A stretch of DNA of 32,079 nucleotides from Pseudorhizobium xiangyangii (GCF_020531965.1 NZ_JAJAWH010000036.1:1-32079); one strand, 5' to 3'. Positions 13,991 to 22,011 are shown, counted from the first letter of the stretch. A program made the numbers and translations. The notes: generated from the letters alone by a model not told the origin.

Positions 13991-14301
13991 TGAATTTGAA
14001 ATCTGTCATAGCTGCGGCAGCAACCGTAGGCATATTGTCTAGCTGTGGTGAGGATCCAGCGCAAGGGCCACAGGCCGAGCTCCAAACACCTTCAACAATA
14101 CCCGTTCAAACAGTGGAATGGTACCTCGAGCATAAGGCAGAGCGGGATACTATGTTTAAGCATTGCAAGAACAATCCTGGAGAGTTGCGAGATCATCCAA
14201 ACTGCCTCAACGCCCGGGAAGCCCATCGAAAAGCGCATCACAGGGCCATGATCAAGATATCTGAAGAGAATTTGAAGGCGCTATCGTCCGGGAGGCAGTG
14301 A
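13990..14301 (+). CDS. EexN-family lipoprotein, copy 1 (entry exclusion)
   Basis: 103-residue lipoprotein with signal peptide and lipobox ILSSC (Cys19). The core VQTVEWYLEHKAER followed by C-x-NNPGEL and the NCLNAREA box is the EexN pattern. Such proteins sit between virB5 and virB6 genes and reduce uptake of the same plasmid by cells that already carry it. The start is the ATG in a TGATG overlap with the virB5 stop. The C-terminal extension (MIKISEENLKALSSGRQ) reappears as a relic after copy 2. Confidence 0.85.
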   Translation: MNLKSVIAAAATVGILSSCGEDPAQGPQAELQTPSTIPVQTVEWYLEHKAERDTMFKHCKNNPGELRDHPNCLNAREAHRKAHHRAMIKISEENLKALSSGRQ

Positions 14302-14579
14302 TGCAATTGAAGACTATTCTGGTTGTAACCGCAAGCTTTGCGGTCCTTTCCGGCTGCAGTGAAGATGCATCGCAGGCTCCGGTGGCCACCAGCGAAGCGG
14401 CTACATCCGTCGTTCAAACCGTGAGCTGGTATCTTGAACATGATGCCGAGCGTGAGGCCTTGGTCAAGCGCTGTAAAGACAATCGCGGCGAGCTTGAAAA
14501 AGATCCCAACTGCCTCAATGCCAGGGAAGCGGACTTTATCCATATGCAAGAGCGCATAATGCAAATCGGCGGCAAGTGA
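14301..14579 (+). CDS. EexN-family lipoprotein, copy 2
   Basis: 92-residue paralogue of the preceding gene, again a lipoprotein (lipobox VLSGC, Cys19) with VQTVSWYLEHDAERE, a C-x-DN-x-GEL segment and NCLNAREA. The ATG lies in a TGATG overlap with copy 1, preceded by GGGAGG. It is shorter than copy 1 at the C-terminus, ending in QIGGK. Tandem duplication followed by divergence explains the pair; the two may differ in exclusion specificity. Confidence 0.85.
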   Translation: MQLKTILVVTASFAVLSGCSEDASQAPVATSEAATSVVQTVSWYLEHDAEREALVKRCKDNRGELEKDPNCLNAREADFIHMQERIMQIGGK

Positions 14580-14631
14580 TGATCAAGATATCCGAAGACA
14601 ATTTGAGGCCGGTATTCTCCGGGAGAGTATC
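14580..14631 (+). pseudogene. Relic of an EexN C-terminal coding segment
   Basis: The spacer between copy 2 and virB6 reads MIKISEDNLRPVFSGRV in translation, close to the C-terminus of copy 1 (MIKISEENLKALSSGRQ), but it lies after the copy 2 stop codon. DNA from 14579 matches 14247 onward well. It is the leftover edge of the tandem duplication and now supplies the virB6 ribosome binding site (GGGAGAG). Confidence 0.7.
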
Positions 14632-15558
14632 ATGGGTGTAGCCCAAATCATTGCCAGCAGCATCGAAGAGCCGATGCTGGCATTCATGTCCAACGGGGTC
14701 ACAAAGGTCGCCGCTGCGGTCAGCGGACCCTTCAATGCCGCTATGACCCTCTATGTGATAATTTTTGGTCTGATGATCGTGCTGGGTTATGTGCGGATGC
14801 CCATATCAGACTACGTGATGAATGCGTTCAAGCTAGCCTTCCTGTCGTTGCTGATCAGCAATGTCGGTGAGTACAATACCTACGTAACCGACCTGTTCTT
14901 CAAAAGCTTACCGGAGGGCATCGGTGCTGCGCTGGGCGGCAAATCCGATGTTAGCAACATCCAGAGCGGCATCGCCTTCGACATTTACATCGACAAGGTC
15001 ATAAAGGTTGGCGAGACAATAAGGGAGGGAGCAGATTGGTCAGATGTCGGCACTCAGTTCTTTGCCATAATTTTTCAAGGTATCGGTGTGGCCGCCGCAG
15101 TTCTGATGTTTGCAGTCGTCGTCTATTCTAAGTTGATGCTTGCGTTGATCATTGCTATCGGCCCAATCTTCGTTGCTCTTGCTCTGTTTGAACAAACTCG
15201 CTCGTTTACTCAGTCCTGGGTTGGGGCTCTAGTAAACTTCGTCATGTTGCAGGTGCTGATTTACGCCCTGCTCGCGCTGACATTGACGATCGGTGAGTCA
15301 ATGATCGATCCCAAGGGCGAGTTTCCTGTCGTATTCCACAAGGCAATGCAGGCCATCGGCCTCTTCATTCTATCAGCGTACGTCGCCCTTGAGCTTCCTG
15401 GCGTTTCATCCGCCTTGGCGGGCAGTGGCTTTGCCATTGGCGGCAGGGTGATGAACGCGGCTGTTGGTGGAGCGGCGCGTGGGGTTGCAGGATTGCCCAA
15501 GGCTCACGCATTGTACAACAAAATGCGCGGCGAGGGAGGCGAGGTCAGGAAGGACTGA
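14632..15558 (+). CDS. virB6: VirB6 polytopic membrane protein
   Basis: 308-residue inner-membrane channel component with five or more hydrophobic helices, among them stretches near residues 38-58, 138-170, 172-190, 198-220 and 240-256. A periplasmic loop follows the first helices, and the family pattern (GPIFVALALFEQTRSFTQSWVGALVNFVMLQ in short pieces) is present. The ATG at 14632 follows GGGAGAG. It is flanked by EexN-type genes on both sides, which fits models in which exclusion proteins act on VirB6. Confidence 0.92.
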   Translation: MGVAQIIASSIEEPMLAFMSNGVTKVAAAVSGPFNAAMTLYVIIFGLMIVLGYVRMPISDYVMNAFKLAFLSLLISNVGEYNTYVTDLFFKSLPEGIGAALGGKSDVSNIQSGIAFDIYIDKVIKVGETIREGADWSDVGTQFFAIIFQGIGVAAAVLMFAVVVYSKLMLALIIAIGPIFVALALFEQTRSFTQSWVGALVNFVMLQVLIYALLALTLTIGESMIDPKGEFPVVFHKAMQAIGLFILSAYVALELPGVSSALAGSGFAIGGRVMNAAVGGAARGVAGLPKAHALYNKMRGEGGEVRKD

Positions 15559-15608
15559 GATAGTCCATCGACGGCATAGACCAAAGCGAATGAGATTGGA
15601 GAAAAGCG

Positions 15609-15872
15609 TTGAGCGCTAAGACGATTAAGATTGTTGTGGACGTAATCCTTTGGACTTTGATATCGGCATCGACCGTAGCGTTTATCTGGTACCTCCAGCT
15701 CCCGGAGCCGGTGCCCGTTCAAACAGTAGACTGGTATCTGGAGCATGACGTTGAACGCGAAGCGATGCTCAAGCGCTGCAACAACAATCCTGGCCAACTG
15801 AGAAGTTGGCCCGATTGCGTCAATGTGGAGCGGGCGAATTCTTTAATTACGCAAGCGAGCAAAATTCAATAA
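15609..15872 (+). CDS. EexN paralogue 3, membrane-anchored without lipobox
   Basis: 87-residue protein sharing the EexN core (VQTVDWYLEHDVERE, KRCNNNPGQL, a PDCVNVERA box) with the two lipoproteins upstream. In place of a lipoprotein signal it begins with an uncleaved-looking hydrophobic helix (about residues 7-28, ending AFIWYL) and no cysteine at the right spot. The core would thus be tethered to the inner membrane. The start is TTG at 15609 with GGAGAAAAG upstream. It is the last gene before an intrinsic terminator, 50 bp after virB6. Confidence 0.75.
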   Translation: MSAKTIKIVVDVILWTLISASTVAFIWYLQLPEPVPVQTVDWYLEHDVEREAMLKRCNNNPGQLRSWPDCVNVERANSLITQASKIQ

Positions 15873-15876
15873 GCAT

Positions 15877-15902
15877 AAAGGCCCTGCGGGGCCTTTCTTT
15901 TT
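15877..15902 (+). terminator. Intrinsic terminator ending the first transfer operon
   Basis: AAAGGCCC (15877-15884), loop TGCG, GGGCCTTT (15889-15896), followed by CTTTTT. It is a textbook rho-independent terminator directly after the third EexN gene, so virB7-11 probably forms a separate transcript. Confidence 0.88.
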
Positions 15903-15912
15903 GCTATATTTG

Positions 15913-15928
15913 CTATACTGCGGTATAG
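15913..15928 (+). promoter_or_regulatory. CTATACT-type operator before virB7-11
   Basis: CTATACTGCGGTATAG is palindromic at 12 of 16 positions (CTATAC/GTATAG arms). It lies 11 bp after the terminator of the first operon and about 120 bp before the virB7-like gene. A weaker look-alike, CTATAGATTACCATAG, follows at 16012-16027. Confidence 0.55.
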
Positions 15929-16049
15929 TATTATCCCAAGTCGTCTACCGTTGCATGCTCTGCAATCTAGGGATTACGCGGCTATTCGTGTTGCTTCCGT
16001 CCTATATATGACTATAGATTACCATAGTTTAACCAAACTTGTGGTCGTC

Positions 16050-16406
16050 ATGCTTCCATTTTACAAAAGCGCAACCGTTTGCGCCCTTGTCGCCGCTCTC
16101 AGCTCATGTGGCACACCCGCAAAATTCGAAAATACCGCACCGAAATGCTCCGGTAATGCGCGCCGGCCGCTCAATCAGGATCTCTGGGATTGGGATAAAT
16201 CCTCACCTGGAAATCACGCGGCTAGCAAGCCGAACTCTTCAGCTGGCAAAACATTCCCAAAGGCTCCCACGTCATCCCGGACAAATTACACACCTGAGAC
16301 GGAAGCTGCGCAATCAGCGGACGCCACCGCCGCTTTTCAGCAATCAGTCGGGTGGCAGATAGCGCTTTCGGAAGAGCCATGCGGAGGGGTCTCCGATGGT
16401 CACTGA
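16050..16406 (+). CDS. virB7: VirB7-like lipoprotein
   Basis: 118-residue lipoprotein in the virB7 position. It has a signal peptide with lipobox LSSC (Cys20), followed by TAPKCSGNARRPLNQDLWDW, a pattern seen in VirB7/TrwH-type outer-membrane lipoproteins that bind VirB9. The tail is longer than in classical VirB7 (about 55 residues) and Ser/Thr/Pro-rich. An upstream in-frame ATG at 15951 would bury the signal peptide, so the ATG at 16050 was chosen. It overlaps virB8 by 11 bp. Confidence 0.72.
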   Translation: MLPFYKSATVCALVAALSSCGTPAKFENTAPKCSGNARRPLNQDLWDWDKSSPGNHAASKPNSSAGKTFPKAPTSSRTNYTPETEAAQSADATAAFQQSVGWQIALSEEPCGGVSDGH

Positions 16407-17085
16407 GGACGCCCTAAAGGACTATTTCGAGCGGTCCCGTAAATGGGAACGGGATGCTTACATTGATGTGCTTCGCTCCCGGCGTATCTGGCGTTTGCTG
16501 GCTCTAACTACCTCGGCGCTTGCCATTGCAGGCGTTGGCGCAGTTGCCGCTCTCGCACCGCTCAAAAGCGTAGAGCCCTTCGTTATCCGCGTCGATAATT
16601 CCACCGGTATTGTCGAGACAATGAGTGCCTTGACCGACGCGCCCGGCAAATATGACGAAGCAATTTCTCGGCACTTTCTCCATACCTATCTACGCGCCCG
16701 TGAGGGCTTCCTGTTCGATGAGGCCAAGCACAATTTCCGTGTTGTTAGTCTCATGAGCTCTTCCGCTGAACAGGAGCGCTTTGGCACCGAATATTCCGGC
16801 AATAATCCCGACAGCCCACAAAACCGCTATGGCCGGCATTCAGTCGTGGAAGTCGCGATAAAGTCGGTCTCGTTTATCGCCGATACCGCAGGGCAGGGAA
16901 GTATTGCCCAGGTGCGTTACCTGCGCACGGAACGTCGCGACAAGGCCGTTCAGACTTCCCATTGGATTGCGACCGTCTCGTTTCAGTATGTCGGCAGCCA
17001 GTTTTCAAGCAACGACCGGTTGGTGAACCCGCTCGGCTTCATCGTCACCGAATACCGCACGGCCGAAGAAGGAGCTTCGAATTGA
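16396..17085 (+). CDS. virB8: VirB8 inner-membrane scaffold protein
   Basis: 229 residues with a short cytoplasmic N-terminus, one membrane helix (about 31-54) and a periplasmic VirB8 domain. Typical pieces are the WERD-x-Y segment early on, LKSVEPFVIRVDNSTGIVE and the RYLRTERRDK region. VirB8 nucleates assembly and links inner-membrane and core components. The ATG at 16396 follows GGAGGGG. The stop overlaps the TTG start of virB9 by 4 bp. Confidence 0.94.
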   Translation: MVTEDALKDYFERSRKWERDAYIDVLRSRRIWRLLALTTSALAIAGVGAVAALAPLKSVEPFVIRVDNSTGIVETMSALTDAPGKYDEAISRHFLHTYLRAREGFLFDEAKHNFRVVSLMSSSAEQERFGTEYSGNNPDSPQNRYGRHSVVEVAIKSVSFIADTAGQGSIAQVRYLRTERRDKAVQTSHWIATVSFQYVGSQFSSNDRLVNPLGFIVTEYRTAEEGASN

Positions 17086-17972
17086 CCAGCAGCTATAAAT
17101 CCCGGTCGCTGCGACTGATCCCGTCCGTCATCACCGCATCCCTTCTTGCCTTTGCCGGAAGTGCCATGGCGCTGGAAACTCCGATGTCCGGCCAAAAGGA
17201 CGAACGTATGCGGTTGGTCAGCTACAGCTCGGATCAGGTCGTAAAGGTCGTCGGCCGAGAGCGGGCATCGACGCAGATCATCTTTGCCGAAACGGAACAG
17301 ATCGTCCATGTCGCCGTCGGTGACGCCATCGCCTGGGAAGCAGCACCAGCGCAAAACATCCTGTTCCTGAAGCCGCGCGAATTCCACCCGGTTACGAACT
17401 TACAGGTCGTAACCATGCGGGCGAACGGGCAGCGGCGGGTCTACCAGTTTGAGCTGACTGCAACACAAGGAAAGGTCGATGCCCGCGATGCGTACTTCGC
17501 GATCCAGTTTCGCTATCCCACAGATGAAGCGGAACTGGCGCGGCTGAAGCAGCAAGCCAGCAGCACAAACGCGGAAAACAAGCGGATCGATGAGGCACTT
17601 TCCTTGTCGCAAAGCCATAGCGCGCGCAACTTTGCCTTTTCGGCACAGGGCAGCCGCTCCCTCGAACCTGACGCGATCTATGACGATGGAAAGGTCACTG
17701 TCTTCCGGTTCAATGGCAACCGTCCAGTGCCGGCGATCTACATCATACGGGATGACGGTACTGAAAGCCTCGTTCCCAATACGGTTCGCGACCAGGGCAG
17801 GGCAGTTGTTGTCCATGCAACGGCGGGCGGCTTCCGTCTACGCGACGGCCAGAACGTCTTGTGCATCACCAACGAAGGACACGACCGGGTTGGCGTCAAC
17901 ACGGGCACAGGGACAACCTCATCCTCGGTAGAGCGCGCTGTCGTACCGAACGTAACCGGAGCACCAAAGTAA
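17082..17972 (+). CDS. virB9: VirB9 outer-membrane core protein
   Basis: 296 residues with a cleavable signal peptide ending near AMA-LET (about residue 30). The N-terminal domain has YSSDQVVKVVGRERASTQIIFAE in pieces and the GDAIAWEAAP motif; the C-terminal beta domain contains VFRFNGNRPVPAIYII and later GGFRLRDGQNVLCI-type strands, all typical of VirB9/CagX. The TTG start at 17082 overlaps the virB8 stop and has AAGGAG upstream; the longer frame from 16962 would lie inside virB8. It forms the ring with VirB7 and VirB10. Confidence 0.93.
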   Translation: MTSSYKSRSLRLIPSVITASLLAFAGSAMALETPMSGQKDERMRLVSYSSDQVVKVVGRERASTQIIFAETEQIVHVAVGDAIAWEAAPAQNILFLKPREFHPVTNLQVVTMRANGQRRVYQFELTATQGKVDARDAYFAIQFRYPTDEAELARLKQQASSTNAENKRIDEALSLSQSHSARNFAFSAQGSRSLEPDAIYDDGKVTVFRFNGNRPVPAIYIIRDDGTESLVPNTVRDQGRAVVVHATAGGFRLRDGQNVLCITNEGHDRVGVNTGTGTTSSSVERAVVPNVTGAPK

Positions 17973-19111
17973 TGCACAATCCTAAGAGCACGGAAGCTGA
18001 GGAGCTTGGTGAGCGCGACGCCGAAATTCTGGGTGAGCGGAAAACCGCCAACGGCCCAAATACCAAGGTCAAGCTTGCCGTCGTTGCTGCCGCCGTAATC
18101 GGTGTTGGTGGCATCTTCTATATGGCCTCTGGCGAAAGCGAAGAGAAACAAGAAGAGACGAGGGCGGTTGCCGTCCGAAACGTTGTTCCCTTCCAGGCCG
18201 CACCGGAGGAAAAGCCAGAAGAGGAGCCCGAGCCCGAACCGGTCGCTACCGAGGCGGAAGAAGAAGCTGTCGAAGTGGAAGAGATCGACGAGCTCCTGGA
18301 GGCAGCTCGCCGGGCTCCCGTACTGATCACCAGTGGCAGCAGCATGCCAAGATCTGCGCCTTCGGAAATGCCTGTATCGGGTGACGGCAGTGGGAGTTTT
18401 GGCGAGGAGCGGCAGCTTTCGTCCATGTTGCGGTCTTCGCCTCAGGCATCCGCCAAGGCAGGGGTGATCGCGAACCTGCACATGACGGTTCCGAAGGGCA
18501 CGCACATTCCTTGTACGCTGGAGACGGCCTTAAGCTCGGACCAGCCCGGATTGGTATCCTGCATCGTGGCCCGTGACGTGCTGGGCGCTTCCGGTCAGGT
18601 CGTGCTTGCCGAGAAGGGATCGAAGATCCTCGGTGAGTATGAGGGCGGCATGACGCGCGGAAAGGCACGGATTTTCGTGCTTTGGACCGAGATGCGCACT
18701 CCATCCGGTGTGGTCGTACAGCTGAACTCCCCGGCAAGCGACGCACTGGGCCGGAGCGGTTTCAATGGCAAGATCGATTCAAAGTTCAAAGAGCGGTTCG
18801 GCGGCGCCATGCTGATGTCGGTGATCTCCGACGCCTCCAACTTCGCGTTTGGGCGTCTGACCGACCAAGCCGAGGTTGAGGCAGGCGGGACGGAAAGCAC
18901 TTCCAACGAAGCAATCGCAACGATCCTGAAGGAGTCGCTGAGCATCGAGCCGACGCTTTACAAAAATCAGGGTGAATCGGTTTCGGTCTTCGTTGCCCGA
19001 GATCTCGATTTTGCCGGCGTCTACCAGCTGAAGCGTACCGCTCCAATGCATCAGATCTACGATCGCGCTGTGCACGGTACATCAGCGATCAGCTCCCGTC
19101 CGACGAAGTAG
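17972..19111 (+). CDS. virB10: VirB10 core-complex protein
   Basis: 379 residues. A cytoplasmic N-terminus, a membrane helix (about 34-52), a Glu/Pro-rich periplasmic linker (about 77-110) and the C-terminal TrbI/VirB10 domain with MTVPKGTHIPCTLETALSSD-type opening and a GLVSCIVARDVLGASGQVVL strand region. VirB10 spans both membranes and senses ATP use by VirB11 and VirD4. The start is the ATG in TAATG at the virB9 stop; the longer frame from 17861 is not supported. Confidence 0.95.
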   Translation: MHNPKSTEAEELGERDAEILGERKTANGPNTKVKLAVVAAAVIGVGGIFYMASGESEEKQEETRAVAVRNVVPFQAAPEEKPEEEPEPEPVATEAEEEAVEVEEIDELLEAARRAPVLITSGSSMPRSAPSEMPVSGDGSGSFGEERQLSSMLRSSPQASAKAGVIANLHMTVPKGTHIPCTLETALSSDQPGLVSCIVARDVLGASGQVVLAEKGSKILGEYEGGMTRGKARIFVLWTEMRTPSGVVVQLNSPASDALGRSGFNGKIDSKFKERFGGAMLMSVISDASNFAFGRLTDQAEVEAGGTESTSNEAIATILKESLSIEPTLYKNQGESVSVFVARDLDFAGVYQLKRTAPMHQIYDRAVHGTSAISSRPTK

Positions 19112-19117
19112 GCCGCC

Positions 19118-20128
19118 ATGTCCGTTATGGTCAGCAGCCTATCGCATTTTCTGGGGCCGATCGTCGGATGGCTTGCCCAGGAAGACACGACTGAAATCGT
19201 CATTAACAAGCCGGGTGAGGTCTGGGTTGAAGGTGCCAAAGGATGGACGGTCCACCTCGAACCAACCATGACGGCCGAATTCTTGATGGGCTTTGCTCTG
19301 GTGGCCGGCCGAGAGACGAAACAGGATATCTCGGCCACAAATCCGGTTCTGTCCTGCACCTTGCCACATGGCGAGCGGTGCCAGATCGTCATCCCGCCGG
19401 CGGTCCCGCAGGAGACGATCTCGATCACCATCCGCAAGCCATCGACCCTGACCTACGATCTTGAGGATTTCAGGCGGATCGGCTTGTTCGACGATATCAT
19501 CGTTGAGGACGAGAAGCTCTCTGACAATGATCGCCAATTGCTGGAGCTGCACCGGTCACGCCAGTGGGAGGGCTTTTTCGACCTGGCCGTTAAGTCGCAC
19601 AAGAACATCATCATTTCCGGTGCGACCGGTTCCGGCAAAACGACTTTCTCAAAAGGGCTTATCCGCTGCATCCCCAATCACGAGCGGATCATCACCATTG
19701 AGGACACCGCCGAACTTGAAATCCCGCAGCCAAACCATGTGAGGCTGATGTATTCCAAGGACGGCCAAGGTCTTTCAAGCGCCGGCCCCAAGCAATTGCT
19801 CGAGTCCTGTTTGCGAATGCGCCCAGACCGCATTCTGCTCCAGGAGCTACGCGATGGAACAGCCTTCTTTTATCTGCGTAACGTGAATTCCGGCCATCCG
19901 GGTTCGATCACGACGGTTCATGCCAACAGTGCAAGTTTGGCATTTGAGCAGCTATCGCTGCTGATCAAGGAAAGCGAAGGCGGATCAGATCTTGGCCGAG
20001 ACGACATTCGTGCTCTGTTGCATCTGCTCGTGGACGTTGTCGTGCAGATAAAAAAGCAGAGCGACGGTCGGCGTCGCATTACCGAAGTTTACTTCGATCC
20101 GGAAGGAAAGGCACGGCATGGCCTCTAA
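19118..20128 (+). CDS. virB11: VirB11 hexameric ATPase
   Basis: 336-residue traffic ATPase. Walker A is GATGSGKT (168-175), the Asp box is TIEDTAELEI, Walker B lies in RPDRILLQELRDG, and the His box is in the GHPGSITTVHANS stretch. It switches the system between pilus assembly and substrate export at the cytoplasmic face. The ATG at 19118 follows virB10 by 6 bp. It is the last gene of the virB7-11 unit, followed by the hairpin at 20142-20169. Confidence 0.96.
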   Translation: MSVMVSSLSHFLGPIVGWLAQEDTTEIVINKPGEVWVEGAKGWTVHLEPTMTAEFLMGFALVAGRETKQDISATNPVLSCTLPHGERCQIVIPPAVPQETISITIRKPSTLTYDLEDFRRIGLFDDIIVEDEKLSDNDRQLLELHRSRQWEGFFDLAVKSHKNIIISGATGSGKTTFSKGLIRCIPNHERIITIEDTAELEIPQPNHVRLMYSKDGQGLSSAGPKQLLESCLRMRPDRILLQELRDGTAFFYLRNVNSGHPGSITTVHANSASLAFEQLSLLIKESEGGSDLGRDDIRALLHLLVDVVVQIKKQSDGRRRITEVYFDPEGKARHGL

Positions 20129-20141
20129 CTGAACGACAGTT

Positions 20142-20169
20142 GGATCAGAGCGCGTCAACGCTCTGATCC
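20142..20169 (+). terminator. 11-bp-stem hairpin after virB11
   Basis: GGATCAGAGCG (20142-20152) pairs exactly with CGCTCTGATCC (20159-20169) around a 6-nt loop, 14 bp after the virB11 stop. No U tract follows, so it may end transcription poorly or protect the upstream messenger's 3' end. Confidence 0.55.
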
Positions 20170-20186
20170 GTGCTCACTCAACCTTT

Positions 20187-20200
20187 GGAACCACCCTCAA
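20187..20200 (+). repeat. Repeated motif GGAACCACCCTCAA, copy 2
   Basis: Exact copy of the 14-mer at 10204 and 30447, placed 18 bp upstream of a 52-codon ORF and followed by an AAGGAAGC ribosome-binding-site-like stretch that also occurs before the topoisomerase gene. Confidence 0.6.
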
Positions 20201-20218
20201 GTTTAAGGAAGCATTTTC

Positions 20219-20377
20219 ATGCTTAGCAGTTTTCGTGGCCAGCTAGAAGCCACAGCACTCTTTTCGTTCGCTCATCCGAACGAACACAGCAGGCAGACGC
20301 CTGTCTGCCCAAACGGGGTCGCAGAAATCTATTCAATCCAGAAAGGAGGAAAGCCCGTGGCGCATTGCGCCGCATGA
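20219..20377 (+). CDS. Possible 52-residue leader peptide ORF
   Basis: ATG at 20219 with AAGGA eight bases upstream opens a 52-codon frame (starting MLSSFRGQLEATALFSFAHP, ending PVAHCAA) that stops 4 bp before a strong hairpin at 20381-20404. It has no recognised relatives, signal peptide or domain. Its frame runs through three smaller hairpins, so translation of it would change folding of the leader of the adhesin gene. It could be a genuine small protein, a translational leader, or chance. Confidence 0.35.
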   Translation: MLSSFRGQLEATALFSFAHPNEHSRQTPVCPNGVAEIYSIQKGGKPVAHCAA

Positions 20378-20404
20378 GGTGGCCAGGGCAATTCTGCCCT
20401 GGCC
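20235..20404 (+). promoter_or_regulatory. Hairpin-rich leader of the adhesin gene
   Basis: Four successive stems lie between virB11 and the adhesin gene: GTGGC/GCCAC (20235-20253), TTCGTTCG/CGAACGAA (20263-20284), GGCAGAC/GTCTGCC (20292-20309) and GGCCAGGGCA/TGCCCTGGCC (20381-20404). All are exact. The last is followed by TTGTTC and could act as an attenuator. This accounts for most of the gap 20129-20484. Confidence 0.5.
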
Positions 20405-20484
20405 TTGTTCCCGAAAAACCTGCCGAGCCGGCACGCCTGCAAGCCAGACCGCCTCGGCCATTCCGAAAACAGAAGAGTATTATC

Positions 20485-21966
20485 ATGAAAAATCTACGAG
20501 TCCTGCTCTCCGCGAGCACGCTTTGCTTGGCCTTGCCGATAACGGGTACCGCCTTGGCAGCATCGCCGCCGACTGTAACGGGTAAACAGGGCTGCATTCT
20601 TGAGGCCGGCCGGACCGGTGAGTTTGCCGCCACCCACGTATTCTCGGGTTCGACCGGTTCGCTCACCCACGTCTTTGGAGATGGAGATTTAGGGAATGGC
20701 AGTATCATGGGCGCGGACGCAACCGGCCTGCAGGCGTCCTGCCAATCAGACGCGACATTCGATTTCGACGTGTGGGGCGGTGTGAACGATCTCACCCAAT
20801 ACCACGGCGACGTAAGCAACCCGTACACGATTGATAATTTCGTGACCGCGGGTGAAATCAACACCGTCCTGCAGCAAGTCTATATCGACATAACTGCCGG
20901 CATGGATGGGACAAAAGACACCGAACAGGACGGCCGTCTCAACGGTCACGATACCGCCATTAGCACTCTCGACGGGAGAGTAGACGGGCACGATGTCGCC
21001 ATCGAAAACCTCGAGAACAGGGTGGACGGACACGATGTCGCCATCGGGAAAATCGAGGACGGCGCAGTTTTCTACAATCGCGACGAAAACGGCGTAAAGA
21101 CAGGCGGGGTCACGTTGAACGACGGAACCGGCAACTCGGTTCTCCTCGGAAACGTCGCCGACGGTGCGGTAGATGCGACATCGACCGATGCAGTCAATGG
21201 TTCACAGCTGCACGGCCTTTCAAACTCGGTTGCCGAAGCCCTGGGCGGCGGTGCCTCTGTGGCTCCGGACGGTACGGTTACCGGTCCGACTTATAATGTC
21301 GGCGGCAATACCTACAACAACATAGGCGACACTTTTGCCGCCCTTGATGGCCTGACGGTCCAATACGTTCCCGACGCCAGCGGCAATGCCACCAACGTTG
21401 TTGCTCTCACCGGCGATGCGACAGGTTCGCCAGTATCGATCACCAACGTTGCAGCAGGCGTCAACGATACTGACGCCGCCAATTACAGCCAGGTAAAGGA
21501 TCGCGTTTCCTACGATATCCACGAGGATGGCTCGCGCTCCAATTCAATCACCCTTCAGGGCGGAGCTACCGGGCCGGTGACAATTCACAACGTTGCTGCC
21601 GGTAAGGCACCGACGGATGCTGTCAATATGAACCAGTTCGACGAGTTGCGCACATCGACAAACCAACAGTTCGAGCAGGTCAACAATCGCATCGCTGGCC
21701 TTAGCGGCGAGATTCGCGACGTGCGCAGCGAAGCCCGCGCCGGGGCGGCAGGTGCCATGGCGGCAAGTGCCATCCGTTACAACGACCAGCCGGGCAAGGG
21801 CAGCTTTGGTATTGGCATGGGTGGTTTCAAGGACGCCATCAGCTTTGCCGGGGGCGTCGGTTACACGTCGGAAGACGGCCGCACGCGCGTGAACAGTGCG
21901 CTCGCCTGGTCTCCGAACACAGGCGACCTCAGCTGGAATGCCGGCGTGAGCTGGACCTTCAACTAA
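20485..21966 (+). CDS. Trimeric autotransporter adhesin (YadA-type)
   Basis: 493-residue surface protein. A signal peptide ends near ALA-AS (about 25). A N-terminal region of unknown fold with two cysteines (37, 86) is followed by short stalk repeats based on RVDGHDVAI (about 151-192). Then come YadA-type neck/connector motifs (DAVNGSQLHGLSNSV, VTIHNVAAGKAPTDAVN) and a coiled coil. The last 75 residues are the YadA anchor, ending NAGVSWTFN with the terminal aromatic needed for outer-membrane insertion. The ATG at 20485 places the signal peptide correctly; the longer frame from 20365 does not. In this transfer region it may hold donor and recipient together; adhesion to a host is an alternative. 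Confidence 0.88.
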   Translation: MKNLRVLLSASTLCLALPITGTALAASPPTVTGKQGCILEAGRTGEFAATHVFSGSTGSLTHVFGDGDLGNGSIMGADATGLQASCQSDATFDFDVWGGVNDLTQYHGDVSNPYTIDNFVTAGEINTVLQQVYIDITAGMDGTKDTEQDGRLNGHDTAISTLDGRVDGHDVAIENLENRVDGHDVAIGKIEDGAVFYNRDENGVKTGGVTLNDGTGNSVLLGNVADGAVDATSTDAVNGSQLHGLSNSVAEALGGGASVAPDGTVTGPTYNVGGNTYNNIGDTFAALDGLTVQYVPDASGNATNVVALTGDATGSPVSITNVAAGVNDTDAANYSQVKDRVSYDIHEDGSRSNSITLQGGATGPVTIHNVAAGKAPTDAVNMNQFDELRTSTNQQFEQVNNRIAGLSGEIRDVRSEARAGAAGAMAASAIRYNDQPGKGSFGIGMGGFKDAISFAGGVGYTSEDGRTRVNSALAWSPNTGDLSWNAGVSWTFN

Positions 21967-21982
21967 CCTTGCGATCGCGCAG

Positions 21983-22011
21983 GACGGAAGAGCAGGATTG
22001 GCTCTTCCGTC
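21983..22011 (+). terminator. Hairpin between adhesin and IalB-family genes
   Basis: GACGGAAGAGC (21983-21993) pairs exactly with GCTCTTCCGTC (22001-22011) around a 7-nt loop, 16 bp after the adhesin stop. There is no proper U tract. It may be a terminator or limit expression of the genes downstream. Confidence 0.5.

Noticed and set aside
15951-16049. N-terminal extension of the VirB7-like frame
   Set aside because: It would place 33 residues before a good lipoprotein signal peptide and overlaps the region of operator-like sites, so the start at 16050 was preferred.
17738-18505. 255-residue minus-strand ORF
   Set aside because: It lies across the virB9/virB10 junction on the wrong strand and has low-complexity content mirroring the Glu/Pro-rich VirB10 linker.
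20223-20864. 213-residue minus-strand ORF
   Set aside because: It covers the hairpin-rich leader and the adhesin signal peptide region in antisense; no start signal or recognisable motif.
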